A DNA stretch of 64,000 bases, from assembly GCF_900156175.1 (NCBI RefSeq), contig NZ_FTMV01000008.1, positions 213,127-277,126 of the forward strand, read 5' to 3'. The DNA is from Janthinobacterium sp. TND4EL3. Its GTDB lineage: Bacteria; Pseudomonadota; Gammaproteobacteria; Burkholderiales; Burkholderiaceae_D. Positions 1 through 8,760 of the stretch are shown one piece after another; within the stretch, counting starts at the first letter, position 1; each line of letters begins with the position of its first letter. Both the position numbers and the translations under genes were made by a program. The notes below the pieces were generated by a model that was not told where the DNA came from, searched no databases, and saw only the letters and a program-made list of their open reading frames with translations.

Positions 1-11
1 TAAGGAAATAT

Positions 12-446
12 ATGGCGACATCAACTGGCTGGTTCTATTGGGCTATTCTATCCGCCGTATTTGCAGCACTGACTGCTATTTTTGCCAAGATAGGCATACA
101 GGGAGTCGATTCCGATCTGGCCACCTTGATCAGAACGGCGGTCATTATTGTCGTACTATCCGTGTTCGTTACTTATACGGGCAAGTGGTCCAATCCCTTT
201 GAGCTTTCGCCGAAAACTTGGTTGTTTCTTGGGCTGTCTGGCCTAGCCACTGGCGCGTCTTGGGTATGTTATTTCCGGGCACTCAAGATAGGGGATGCAT
301 CCAAAGTCGCGCCTGTGGACAAGCTTAGCCTCGTCTTGGTGGCTGTGTTCGCGTTCACATTCCTAGGAGAACGGCTATCAGTCCGGGAGTGGTCGGGCAT
401 TTCGCTGGTCGCTGGTGGTGTTTTCTTGCTCGCCTTTAAGCGTTGA
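12..446 (+). CDS. Half-size EamA/DMT-family membrane transporter
   Basis: A 144-residue protein made almost entirely of hydrophobic helices, with roughly five membrane segments. The C-terminal half reads as one EamA repeat: a proline-rich 'APVDKLSLVLVAVFAF' helix, then 'LGERLSVREWSGI' and a final helix ending in 'LLAFKR'. Single-EamA proteins of about 140 residues are known and probably work as dimers. An AAGGAA ribosome-binding site sits just before the ATG. The substrate cannot be told. It lies at the window edge, so its upstream context is unseen. A transposase remnant follows it at once. Confidence 0.8.
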   Translation: MATSTGWFYWAILSAVFAALTAIFAKIGIQGVDSDLATLIRTAVIIVVLSVFVTYTGKWSNPFELSPKTWLFLGLSGLATGASWVCYFRALKIGDASKVAPVDKLSLVLVAVFAFTFLGERLSVREWSGISLVAGGVFLLAFKR

Positions 447-480
447 CGTGTCTGATTGAGCTATGCTGCTAACGCACACC

Positions 481-680
481 AAGATCACTGAACTCTCGAT
501 GGAAGCCGATGTGTGGCCGGGTTCACCCGGCACTTCACACATCTGAAAACCAGCGACACGGCCAAGGACAAGACCTTGCTGCTGACGACAATCCTGACCG
601 ATGCCATCAATCCTGGGCTAACCAAGATGGCCGAGTCCTACCTTGGCAATACCTTCCGCCAAGCTGTCGTGGCTACCCGT
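481..680 (+). pseudogene. Tn3-family transposase fragment (decayed)
   Basis: Three short stretches in different frames line up with one conserved part of Tn3-type TnpA: '[12 protein letters not shown]' (from 481), then '[20 protein letters not shown]' continuing to '[11 protein letters not shown]' (about 516-655), then 'KLSWL' (from 661). The frame changes near 517 and again near 655-660, so this is a dead internal fragment. Its neighbours on both sides are not transposase. It differs from the intact TnpA at 36042 and so comes from another element. It marks past transposon activity at the left side of the island. Confidence 0.7.
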
Positions 681-1104
681 CGAAGGATCACGAGTTTGCT
701 GATAACTTCCATACGCAATGGCATATATCTCATCACTTCGTCCGACAGCTTACAGATGATGATGCTTTACTAATGGATATGTTGTGGGTTTGGCTTCCGC
801 GCTACAACGGCCATTTAGTGGAGTTGTCTCGAAGAGAGAACATTGAACGGTTCTAAAGCGGCATGCTTGGAACCACATGGACCAGTAAGAAAGAAAAGGC
901 TAGCATGTTCGCTAGCGGTTTGAACACCGTAGGCAATGGCGGCGCGGTCCTTCAGACGTTAGCTCCAACCTCGTCAATCATCGCTGGTCCTTCCAAGCAT
1001 TCCATCTACCTGGGAACGTACGAATTCACCCTCTACACCCATAAACTCGGCGACATTGTGCGAATCCGCGATTTCGCCCCATGCAATCTTCTTTTTGACC
1101 AGAG
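681..1104. other. Gene-poor stretch after the transposase remnant
   Basis: No convincing gene is seen. Short open frames here (for example 863-1114 on the plus strand) have no recognisable domain, no good ribosome-binding site and unlike composition, and they look like chance frames in decayed mobile-element DNA. A small inverted repeat (GCTAGC, six bases, GCTAGC) occurs near 900-918. Confidence 0.4.
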
Positions 1105-2193
1105 TCATGAATGATCGTGCCGGTGATGGATGTCGGGATAATGGGGATGCGCATGGCGCAGCGGCAGATGCTGATGGGTGTGCACATGCGGCTCCTTGCC
1201 GTCCCAGCTGTCATCGTGCGTATGCTGGTGATGGGCGTCGTGGCTGTGCACATGCGTATGTAACAGCGGCTCATGCTCGTGATCGTGCTCATGATTTTCC
1301 GTTAAATGCAGCCAAATGCCTGCGGCCATCAACGCTGCGGCCAGCCAGAACAGCAGCCCGGGAATGTCGCCCAGCATGAAAAGTGAGATGACCGCGCCGA
1401 CAAACGGCGCCGCCGAGAAATAAGCGCCCGTGCGGGCCGTTCCCAGGTGGCGCAACGCCAGCACGAACATCACTAGGCTCAAGCCGTAGCCGCAAAAACC
1501 GACAAATCCTGCGTTCAGGGCAATGCTGACGCTGGGCAAGGTGTAACCCAAGGCCATGGCGATGGCCAGGTTGACGGAACCGGCTACTAGGCCCTTCAAT
1601 GCGGCAATTTGCAAGGCATCGCTAGCGGACACCTTGCGTGTCAGGTTGTTGTCGATACCCCAGCACAGGCAGGCGCCCACAATGGCGATCGCGCCCCAAG
1701 GCACGCCCAGTTTTGGCACCTGCTCCCAGGACAGCAGGATGCCAGCGGCGACGATCAGCAGCATGCCAATGAAAATACGGCGGTCGAAATTTTCCTTGAA
1801 GACGAACCAGGCCAGCATCGCCGTCAGCACGCCCTCGATATTGAGCAGCAACGATGCCGAGGAGGCAGGCGTCAGGGTCAGGCCGAACATCAGTAGGACT
1901 GGCCCGGCAATGCCGCCGAAGGCAATCGCCCCCGCGAGCCATGGCAAATCCGCAGTCGTGAGCGTGGCGGGTTTGTCCTTGGTGTTGCGGGTGAGCACCG
2001 CGCGCACCAAGAAACAGGCCAGCAAGCCCAGTCCGCTGCCCAGGTACAGGATTCCTGCCAGAGTGACGGGAGCGACCTGCCCTACCAGCGTTTTGGCAAA
2101 GGGCGTGCTGGCGCCAAACAGGGCCGCCGCCAGTAAGGCGTACACGACACCTTGATGCGTGCTGTGACTTGGTGAAGATGAAGAAAATGCCAT
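1105..2193 (-). CDS. DMT/EamA-family exporter with a histidine-rich C-terminal tail
   Basis: A 362-residue protein with two EamA repeats (about ten membrane helices, residues 15-295), usual for a full-length drug/metabolite transporter. The last 65 residues or so form a cytoplasmic or periplasmic tail packed with His and acidic residues (motifs such as 'ENHEHDHEHE', 'HTHVHSHDAHHQHTHDD' and 'HHRHDHS'). The family exports small metabolites. The His-rich tail and the position beside a metal-efflux operon suggest metal binding or metal export, but that is inference. The ribosome-binding site is weak. A hairpin at 2273-2292 separates it from the upstream operon, so it is probably transcribed from its own promoter in 2194-2272. 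Confidence 0.85.
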   Translation of the reverse strand: MAFSSSSPSHSTHQGVVYALLAAALFGASTPFAKTLVGQVAPVTLAGILYLGSGLGLLACFLVRAVLTRNTKDKPATLTTADLPWLAGAIAFGGIAGPVLLMFGLTLTPASSASLLLNIEGVLTAMLAWFVFKENFDRRIFIGMLLIVAAGILLSWEQVPKLGVPWGAIAIVGACLCWGIDNNLTRKVSASDALQIAALKGLVAGSVNLAIAMALGYTLPSVSIALNAGFVGFCGYGLSLVMFVLALRHLGTARTGAYFSAAPFVGAVISLFMLGDIPGLLFWLAAALMAAGIWLHLTENHEHDHEHEPLLHTHVHSHDAHHQHTHDDSWDGKEPHVHTHQHLPLRHAHPHYPDIHHRHDHS

Positions 2194-2272
2194 ACCATGC
2201 TTTCATAACGTATTATTTACTTAGTCTGCCAGTATGCACGATCCGGCACACCCTGGCAGCGCAACCCTCATT

Positions 2273-2292
2273 GCGGCCCGGTGAGGGGCCGC
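2273..2292 (-). terminator. GC-rich hairpin after the efflux operon
   Basis: GCGGCCC, a six-base loop (GGTGAG) and GGGCCGC form a perfect 7-bp stem just beyond the stop codon of the gene ending at 2301. It has no clear T-run, so factor-independent termination is not certain. Its place between two minus-strand genes fits an operon end. Confidence 0.45.
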
Positions 2293-2300
2293 ATGGTGCC

Positions 2301-2663
2301 TTACTTGGCGACCAGCTCGGCCTTGACTGTGTTCTTGTTCGCGAAGGTGATGCTGGCCTGGGCTCGGGTGCCCGCGGCCAGCGGCACCGCCGTCTTGGCG
2401 ATCATCGTATTGTCCGCGCCAGGCTGCAAGGCGACGTCGGTCTTGGTATTGCCCGTCATGATTGCCAACACGCCAGTTGCGCCTGCCGTCGCGTAATTCT
2501 TGCCCGCACTTTTGGCATACACCGTGGCTCCCGTCTTGCCGACCTTCAATTCGAGCTTGATCTGGGCCGGCGCCTCGTCATGATCGTGGTCGGTGTGGGC
2601 CCACGCGCCAGGTCCTCCGGAAACGAGCAACAAAGTGGCCAACGTCAACATAAATTTTTTCAT
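2301..2663 (-). CDS. Small secreted His-rich protein of unknown function
   Basis: A 120-residue protein with a clear Sec signal peptide (MKKFMLTLATLLL…GAWA) followed by a metal-ligand-like 'HTDHDHDE' stretch. The remainder is a beta-rich, Lys/Thr/Ala-rich domain without cysteines. The start is chosen at 2663 because GGAG lies seven bases upstream; a longer frame starts further up without such a site. It is the last gene of the minus-strand efflux operon, 110 bases after the membrane-anchored protein. A periplasmic metal-binding or chaperone role is plausible from context. No named family was recognised. Confidence 0.75.
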   Translation of the reverse strand: MKKFMLTLATLLLVSGGPGAWAHTDHDHDEAPAQIKLELKVGKTGATVYAKSAGKNYATAGATGVLAIMTGNTKTDVALQPGADNTMIAKTAVPLAAGTRAQASITFANKNTVKAELVAK

Positions 2664-2773
2664 GCAATTCTCCATAGATGCGGCGATTTTGGTCGGCCTC
2701 GCCGCGATAAGCCGTCGTACATGGGCGCGGCACCGTGTCATTAGCGCCGCACACAGCAAACCAATCGTATTAC

Positions 2774-3382
2774 TTACTTTTTGTAAATGTCCGCGTAGAA
2801 ACCGCTGGAGCGCAGCACCAGGGTCACCGGCTCGGCCGATTTGTTTTTCCAGTACCAGCCGTGCACACCTGTAAAGGGCGCGATGAGCGAGCCGCTGGAG
2901 CTGCTCACTCCCTTGTCGGCGATAAAGCTCTCGAACTCGTCTTCGCGCGCGTTGACCGGCTCGCCATGAAAATCATGGTTGACCACGGCGCCACCCTTCG
3001 TTTCCCAGGAATAAATCAACGTTGCACCCTTGGCCAAGTGAGTTTTGACTTCCAGGCCCTTGCCGGGCGCCAGCGTAATTTCCTGCTCGTCCGAGCGATA
3101 CGGCACGGTTTGCTTTGCTGCAATCGTGAGCGCGCGTTCTTCGCCGGGCGCCGCTACCTGCGAGCCCTGCGGTGCGGGTGCGCTGTCGGCAGCGGTCGCC
3201 GCCGGGCGATGCAAGGTGGTCAAGCCCAGCGCCTTGCCGATTCCAGTCGGATCGATGCCGTATTCGGCAGGCAGAACCGCGACAGTCAAAATGAGGCCGG
3301 CAACCAAGGCCGCCAGGCCGGTACCGCGCAACAGTTCTTTTTTAGCGACCGTAATGCCGCCGTTCATTGGTGTGGATGTCAT
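2774..3382 (-). CDS. Membrane-anchored periplasmic protein of metal-efflux cluster
   Basis: A 202-residue protein with a short cytoplasmic N-terminus, one membrane anchor (about residues 20-42, 'LAALVAGLILTVAVLPAEYG') and a periplasmic domain. The domain includes a Pro/Ala linker and a beta-rich C-terminal part with 'WETKGGAVVNHDFHGEP' and 'GVHGWYWKNKSAEPVTL'. The start at 3382 has GGAG upstream; the longer open frame running to 4066 is an overlap with the HupE gene. Proteins of this kind are annotated as transmembrane anchor proteins beside HupE and RND genes. Function is not established. The His and Trp motifs could bind metal, which is inference. Confidence 0.75.
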   Translation of the reverse strand: MTSTPMNGGITVAKKELLRGTGLAALVAGLILTVAVLPAEYGIDPTGIGKALGLTTLHRPAATAADSAPAPQGSQVAAPGEERALTIAAKQTVPYRSDEQEITLAPGKGLEVKTHLAKGATLIYSWETKGGAVVNHDFHGEPVNAREDEFESFIADKGVSSSSGSLIAPFTGVHGWYWKNKSAEPVTLVLRSSGFYADIYKK

Positions 3383-3393
3383 GGGTCGTGCTC

Positions 3394-4104
3394 CTATTTG
3401 CTGAGAAAGCCGGTGAATTGGTAGCCGGCCAGAATGAATCCGGCCGTCATCAGGACGAAATTGCCAGTGGCGGCATGCCGTACAAAGCTGGTGGTGCTGC
3501 GCCAGTAGCGCATGGCGATCAGGATCATGCTCAAGGCCAGCAGTTGGCCGATCTCCACGCCGACATTGAAGGCGATCATGTTTGGCACCAGGCCGTCGGC
3601 GGACAAGGCAAAGTCCTGCAGTTTGGTGGCCAGGCCGAGACCATGGAAAAAGCCGAAGATCAGCACGGCCGCCCGCTTGTTCGGCTGCACGCCAAAGACC
3701 GTCTGGAAGCCTCCCAGGTTGTCGAATGTGCGGTACACGATGGATAGGCCGATAATGGCGTCGACAAAATAAGCATTGATATGCCAGCCGTTGATCACGC
3801 CCAGCAGCAAGGTCGTGCTGTGGCCGATGGCAAACAGCGTCACATACAGGCCGATATCCTTCATGCGGTACAGGAAAAAGATCACGCCGCACAAAAACAG
3901 CAAATGATCGTAGCCGGTGACCATGTGCTTGGCCCCCAGATAAATGTACGGCAGGATCTGCATGCCGCTGCTGGCCTGTAGAAAACCCTTGTCGGACTCG
4001 GATACGCCATGGGCGGCCGCGACACCAGCGCATAGCCACAGCAAGGCGCCGGCCAGCCAGCTCCACCAGGCGCCAAGGCCCGGCTTGTTCATCATCAATT
4101 TCAT
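3394..4104 (-). CDS. HupE/UreJ-family membrane permease
   Basis: A 236-residue protein with a cleavable signal or first helix, 'AAAHGVSESDKGFL', then about six membrane helices. Family-typical motifs are 'GAKHMVTGYDHLLFL', 'FAIGHSTTLLLG' and 'FGFFHGLGLATKLQ', whose conserved His/Asp residues are expected to coordinate a divalent metal. HupE/UreJ proteins are secondary nickel/cobalt permeases. ATG at 4104 is preferred over the upstream TTG because TTGGAG is the ribosome-binding site six bases before it. In an efflux operon it may supply or sense the exported metal. It argues for Ni/Co/Zn as the operon's substrate, as an inference. Confidence 0.85.
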   Translation of the reverse strand: MKLMMNKPGLGAWWSWLAGALLWLCAGVAAAHGVSESDKGFLQASSGMQILPYIYLGAKHMVTGYDHLLFLCGVIFFLYRMKDIGLYVTLFAIGHSTTLLLGVINGWHINAYFVDAIIGLSIVYRTFDNLGGFQTVFGVQPNKRAAVLIFGFFHGLGLATKLQDFALSADGLVPNMIAFNVGVEIGQLLALSMILIAMRYWRSTTSFVRHAATGNFVLMTAGFILAGYQFTGFLSK

Positions 4105-4155
4105 GTAGTGCTCCAATTAACAGTCTTGGCGTCGGGAGACGCCCGGAAAAATGCT

Positions 4156-5385
4156 TTATTCATGGTCCATGTCCCACACCACATGCGCGTCGACCAAGAT
4201 GCCGTAATACGCACGTGCCGCCGCCACCCGCGCCGCCAGGGCGTTTTGCTGGGCGGTGGTCGCCTGGCGGCGGGCCGCCAACAAGGTAGGAAGATCGGCT
4301 TCGCCCAAGGTGTAGGCACGTTGCAGCAGGCGTGCGTTGTCACGCATGTCCGCCGCGCCCGCTTCGGCCACCTGCCAGCTTTCATGCGCGCCTTGTGCCG
4401 ACGCCAGCGATACGGCGATGGCGCCATCGAGGGCGCGCCGCTTCAGTGCGACCTCATGCTGCGACACCTCCATGGCCTGGACTGCCCGCCCATCGCGTGC
4501 GGCCCGGTGGGCGCCCGGCAAGGGAATGCTGAACATGACACCCGTGATGCGCTCACGACCGCCCACCTCGGACGTCGTGTACAGGCCGACAGTGGGATCT
4601 GGCGTGCGCTCGGCCCGCATGCGCGCGCTCACGCTTTGCGCCTTGAGCAGTTGCGCCTCGGTAATCTTGAGTTCGTCACTCTGGGCCAGGATGCGTTCAC
4701 GCCAGAACCTCGGCGACTCGGCAAGGGGAAGCGAGGAAGGCAAGGTGGACAACTCGCGCTGGAATCCGGGAAAGCGCGCATTTAGGCGTGCCCAAGCAAC
4801 AGCTGCCGCCGTTTTGGCTTCGATACTGACTCTTTGCTGGTCGGCCAAGTCCCCGCGCGCCAGGCTGGCGTCGAGCGCGGCGGCGTCACCGGCCTTGACG
4901 CGCTTGTTCACCGCAACAAGATTGTCGCTGGCCGCCTGCTGGTGTTCGGCCGCCAATACCAGCGCCTGTTCAGCGTGCGACCAGTCCAGCCACAGTCCCA
5001 GCAATTCACGCGCGGTCTCGAGCAAGGCCTCGCCATAGCGCGCCTCCCCCTCTTCCTGCAAGGCCTGTCCGATGCGGCGATCCGCGTTGGCCTTGGCCGG
5101 CAAACGCAACGTGCGCTCCACGCCCGCATTCCACTCCCTGTAATGGGGGCCGGCTTCCACGGTACGCCGCTGGGCCGTGACCTTGGCGGTCCACTCGTAC
5201 GGAGATTCCTGCGCCAGCGCGGCGTCCTGGCGCAGCATCTCGCGCCCGGCACGGGCGGCGGCCACCTCAGGATCCTGGTCCAGCAGAGGGCGCACCATCG
5301 CTGTCGGCAACAAGCCGGGCGCCGGCGGAAGTGGCGCGGCCTGGACCGCACCCGCCGCCAGCGCCATGAGTAATCCATACTTCAT
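4156..5385 (-). CDS. TolC-family outer-membrane efflux protein (CzcC-like)
   Basis: A 409-residue protein with a Sec signal peptide (MKYGLLMALAAGAVQA). It is built of long amphipathic helices rich in Ala, Arg, Glu and Gln, with two similar halves, as in outer-membrane channel components. A typical second-half motif is 'GVMFSIPLPGAHRAARDGRA'. It should form the outer-membrane channel for the pump at 5677-8760. The start at 5385 has GGGGAG upstream and overlaps the DUF3240 stop by four bases, showing translational coupling. It is somewhat shorter than many CzcC proteins but appears complete. Confidence 0.85.
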   Translation of the reverse strand: MKYGLLMALAAGAVQAAPLPPAPGLLPTAMVRPLLDQDPEVAAARAGREMLRQDAALAQESPYEWTAKVTAQRRTVEAGPHYREWNAGVERTLRLPAKANADRRIGQALQEEGEARYGEALLETARELLGLWLDWSHAEQALVLAAEHQQAASDNLVAVNKRVKAGDAAALDASLARGDLADQQRVSIEAKTAAAVAWARLNARFPGFQRELSTLPSSLPLAESPRFWRERILAQSDELKITEAQLLKAQSVSARMRAERTPDPTVGLYTTSEVGGRERITGVMFSIPLPGAHRAARDGRAVQAMEVSQHEVALKRRALDGAIAVSLASAQGAHESWQVAEAGAADMRDNARLLQRAYTLGEADLPTLLAARRQATTAQQNALAARVAAARAYYGILVDAHVVWDMDHE

Positions 5386-5684
5386 AGCAGCTCCCCCGCT
5401 TCGGTAATGGGTGTTAGCCAATAGCGCACACCGCCGCCCTGCAAGACTTGGCGCAGCATGGTTAGCACCTTTTCCCGATGCGCTTCCAGCAGAAGTGCAT
5501 CGATGCGCGTCATCTTGGCCAAGCCAAGCACTTGCTCCGTGGCGCTGAGCCGATCGTGCGCCAGGCCGTGTGCGGCGGCCGCAGTACTGGTAAAAAGCGA
5601 AATTTCACTGCTCATCAGCAGCGTGTCGAGCACTCGCTCTTCCAGCGCTGGAGGACACAGCAAGGTTAAACACAGTTCAGTCAT
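5382..5684 (-). CDS. DUF3240 family protein
   Basis: A 100-residue soluble protein ('MTELCLTLLCPPALEERVLD … GGVRYWLTPITEAGEL') matching DUF3240, a small ferredoxin-like/PII-like fold repeatedly found beside CzcA-type pumps in betaproteobacteria. It overlaps the end of the pump gene (8 bases) and the start of the TolC gene (4 bases), so it is translated with them. Its job is unknown. PII-like proteins in metal loci may bind or sense the metal and modulate the pump. The Cys residues at positions 5 and 10 are possible ligands. Confidence 0.8.
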   Translation of the reverse strand: MTELCLTLLCPPALEERVLDTLLMSSEISLFTSTAAAAHGLAHDRLSATEQVLGLAKMTRIDALLLEAHREKVLTMLRQVLQGGGVRYWLTPITEAGELL

Positions 5685-8600
5685 GGAATTTCTCCTGCTT
5701 CGCCACCGCGAAGCGCAAATAAAGAATGGGCAACAACAGCAGAGTCAAGGCAGTCGCCGTGATCAAGCCGCCAATCACCACAATGGCCAGAGGGCGCTGG
5801 ATTTCCGAGCCTGGCCCGCTGGCGAACAGCAGCGGGATCAGGCCAAAGGCCGTAATCGAGGCGGTCATCATCACGGGGCGCAGGCGGCGGCGCGCCCCCT
5901 GCACCACAAGCTCTGCCAGGGCCATGCCTTCGGCACGCAGCTGATTGAAATAACTGACCAGAACGATTCCATTGAGCACCGTAATACCCAGCAAGGCGAT
6001 AAAGCCCACGGACGCCGGCACGGACAGATACTCACCCGTGGCCCACAAGGCAACGATGCCGCCCACCAAGGCGAACGGGATGATCGACAGAATCAGCAGC
6101 GCCTGGCGTACCGAGCGGAAGGTGGAAAACAACACGATAAAGATCAGTCCCAAAGCCACCGGAACGACGACGCCCAGGCGCGCGGCCGCACGCTGCTGGT
6201 TCTCGAACTGGCCGCCCCAGGTGATGCGGTAGCCGGTCGGCAAGGCAAGGGTCTTGGCGACGCTGGCCTTGGCCTCGTTGACGAAGCCCACCAGGTCGCG
6301 CCCGCTGACATTGGCAATCACCACGCTGTAGCGGCTGCCCATCTCGCGGTCGATCTTGACCGGTCCTTCGGCGCGTTCCAGCTTCGCCACAGTGCTGAGC
6401 GGCACGCTGCTGCCATCTTTGGCGGTAATGCGTACGGCGGCAAAATCCGTCGGCGACAGGCGGATGGACTCGTCGGCGCGCAACACGATTGGTGTTCGGC
6501 GGTTGCCTTCGACCGCATGCCCGGTCTGCTGGCCTTCGATCTGCACCCGCAACGCATCCTGGATTTCCTCAACGCTCAAGCCCAGGCGGCCCGCCTGCAG
6601 GCGGTCGACAGCCACACGCAGGTATTGCACGCCATCGTTTTGCACCGTGTACACATCCTGATTGCCTGGTATGGTTTTCAGCACGGTTTCCACCTGCGAC
6701 GCGAACTGGTTCAGCTGCGCCAGGTCGGGACCGAAGATTTTCACGGCGATATCGCCGCGCACGCCAATAATCATCTCGCTCACGCGCATTTCGATCGGCT
6801 GCGTAAAACTGTATTTAATGCCAGGTAACTGGTCGAGTACCTTGCGGATCTCGTCCATCAGCGCTTCCTTGCCCTTCATCCGCCATTCGCCGCGTGGCTT
6901 GAGCAAGAGATAGGTGTCGGTTTGATTCAAGCCCATCGGGTCGAGACCGATCTCGTCAGAACCCGCGCGCGCCACCACGCCCGTCACTTCCGGCAGCGCC
7001 TGCATCAGGGCCTGATGTATCTTGAGGTCCAGTGCAGCGCTTTGCTCCAGGCTGACGGAAGGCAGCTTTTCGATGCCGACAATCAGGTCGCCCTCATCCA
7101 TGGTTGGCATGAACGTCTTGCCCACCTGTGTGTAGAGCAAGCCCGCGCCGAGCAGCATGACTGCGGCGCCGATAGCAACCACGCGTTGCCGGCGCATGCT
7201 CCAGGCCAGCACGGGTTCGTACCAGATCAGCAGCTTGCGCGGCAACCAGGGTTCCTGATGCGCTACCTCGCGTAGCAGATACGAGGCCAGCACGGGAATG
7301 ACGGTCAACGACAGCAGCAGCGAGCCTGCCAGTGCAAAGACGATGGCCAGGGCGACCGGGGCAAAGAATTTGCCTTCCAGATCCTGCAAGGTCAGCAGCG
7401 GCAAAAAGACCGTGATGATGATGACGATGCCGGAAGTGACAGGGACGGCCACTTCGCGCACCGCCCGGTAAATCGTATGCAGGCGCGGCAACTTGCCCGC
7501 CGTCGGGTCGTGCGCCAGCCTTTGGACGATGTTTTCCACCACCACCACAGCCGCATCGACCAGCATGCCGATGGCAATGGCCAAGCCGCCCAGACTCATC
7601 AGATTGGCCGACATATTGAAGCCGCGCATGAGAATGAAGGTGATCAGCGCCGCCAGCGGCAAGACCAGTGCTACTGTGAGAGCCGCGCGCATGTTTCCGA
7701 GGAACAGGACCAGGAGTACGACGACAATCACCGTTGCCTCCAGCAGCGCCGACGAGACGGCGCCCACGGCTTTCGAAACGAGCTCGGCCCGGTCATAGAA
7801 AACATTCAGGGTGACGCCCTTTGGCAAGGTCGGCTGGATCTCGCCGAGCTTCTTGCGCACACCTTCAACCACTTGCTGCGCATTGGCGCCGGCAAGACCC
7901 AGCACCAGTCCCTGCACCGCCTCCCCTTTGCCGCTCTGGGTGACGACGCCATAGCGTGTCAGCGAGCCGATACGCACGTCGGCCAGTGCGCCCACGCGTA
8001 GCGGCGCCCCATTTTGCACCGTGACGACGACCGCGCGCAGATCATCGAGGCTGGTGATGCTGCCCTCGCTACGCACGAGTAGTACTTCATCGCCTTCACC
8101 CAGGCGTCCGGCACCGTCGTTGCGGTTGTTGGCACGGATGGCCTCGCTCAACTGCGCCAGGGTGACACCGCCTGCCGCCATGGCCAGTGGATTGGGCACG
8201 ACCTCGAAGGCGCGCACGACACCGCCCAGGGCATTCACATCGGCCACGCCGGGCACCGTGCGCAAGGCGGGCCGGATCACCCAGTCGAGCAAGCTGCGGC
8301 GCTCGGCCAGGGAAAGACCGCCGCCCTCGATGGTAAACATGAACATTTCCCCGAGCGGCGTGGTAACCGGAGCCATGCCGCCGCTGATGCCACTCGGCAA
8401 GCTGTCCGTGATGCCGGCCAGCCGCTCACTGACTTGCTGGCGTGCCCAGAAGATATCGGTGCCGTCCTGAAAGTCGATGGTTACGTCGGCTAGGCCGTAT
8501 TTCGTGACCGACCGCAGGACCTTGGTCTTCGGAATGCCCAGCATTTCAACTTCAACCGGCACCGCAATACGGCTTTCCACCTCTTCCGGCGTCATGCCGG

Positions 8601-8760
8601 GGGCTTTCATGATGATCTTGACCTGTGTACTGGAAACATCAGGAAAGGCATCGATGGGCAGCTGCTTGAACGCATACCACCCGGCGCCGCCCAGCATCAG
8701 CGCTGCGAGCAGAACAAACAGGCGTTGCGAGAGGCATGCCTGGATCAGGCGGGCGAGCAT
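5677..8760 (-). CDS. HME-RND heavy-metal efflux pump (CzcA/CusA family)
   Basis: A 1027-residue inner-membrane RND protein of normal length with twelve expected membrane helices: one at residues 12-32, a cluster around 340-530 and one near 865-1015. The proton-relay helix reads 'AIAIGMLVDAAVVVVENI', with D402 and E409. The first Asp of the CzcA signature (DFG…DG…VEN) is Ala here, so the motif looks closer to CusA than to Co/Zn/Cd pumps. Yet the CusA methionine pathway is absent. Porter-domain motifs include 'FMPTMDEGDL' and 'RVSEMIIGVRGDIAVKIFG'. It works with the adaptor at 8760-9875 and the TolC protein. The substrate is probably a divalent metal, but this is unsettled. Confidence 0.9.
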   Translation of the reverse strand: MLARLIQACLSQRLFVLLAALMLGGAGWYAFKQLPIDAFPDVSSTQVKIIMKAPGMTPEEVESRIAVPVEVEMLGIPKTKVLRSVTKYGLADVTIDFQDGTDIFWARQQVSERLAGITDSLPSGISGGMAPVTTPLGEMFMFTIEGGGLSLAERRSLLDWVIRPALRTVPGVADVNALGGVVRAFEVVPNPLAMAAGGVTLAQLSEAIRANNRNDGAGRLGEGDEVLLVRSEGSITSLDDLRAVVVTVQNGAPLRVGALADVRIGSLTRYGVVTQSGKGEAVQGLVLGLAGANAQQVVEGVRKKLGEIQPTLPKGVTLNVFYDRAELVSKAVGAVSSALLEATVIVVVLLVLFLGNMRAALTVALVLPLAALITFILMRGFNMSANLMSLGGLAIAIGMLVDAAVVVVENIVQRLAHDPTAGKLPRLHTIYRAVREVAVPVTSGIVIIITVFLPLLTLQDLEGKFFAPVALAIVFALAGSLLLSLTVIPVLASYLLREVAHQEPWLPRKLLIWYEPVLAWSMRRQRVVAIGAAVMLLGAGLLYTQVGKTFMPTMDEGDLIVGIEKLPSVSLEQSAALDLKIHQALMQALPEVTGVVARAGSDEIGLDPMGLNQTDTYLLLKPRGEWRMKGKEALMDEIRKVLDQLPGIKYSFTQPIEMRVSEMIIGVRGDIAVKIFGPDLAQLNQFASQVETVLKTIPGNQDVYTVQNDGVQYLRVAVDRLQAGRLGLSVEEIQDALRVQIEGQQTGHAVEGNRRTPIVLRADESIRLSPTDFAAVRITAKDGSSVPLSTVAKLERAEGPVKIDREMGSRYSVVIANVSGRDLVGFVNEAKASVAKTLALPTGYRITWGGQFENQQRAAARLGVVVPVALGLIFIVLFSTFRSVRQALLILSIIPFALVGGIVALWATGEYLSVPASVGFIALLGITVLNGIVLVSYFNQLRAEGMALAELVVQGARRRLRPVMMTASITAFGLIPLLFASGPGSEIQRPLAIVVIGGLITATALTLLLLPILYLRFAVAKQEKFHD

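Noticed and set aside
863..1114. Plus-strand frame of 83 codons after the transposase remnant
   Set aside because: No ribosome-binding site, no domain, ends inside the opposite-strand DMT gene; it is probably chance.
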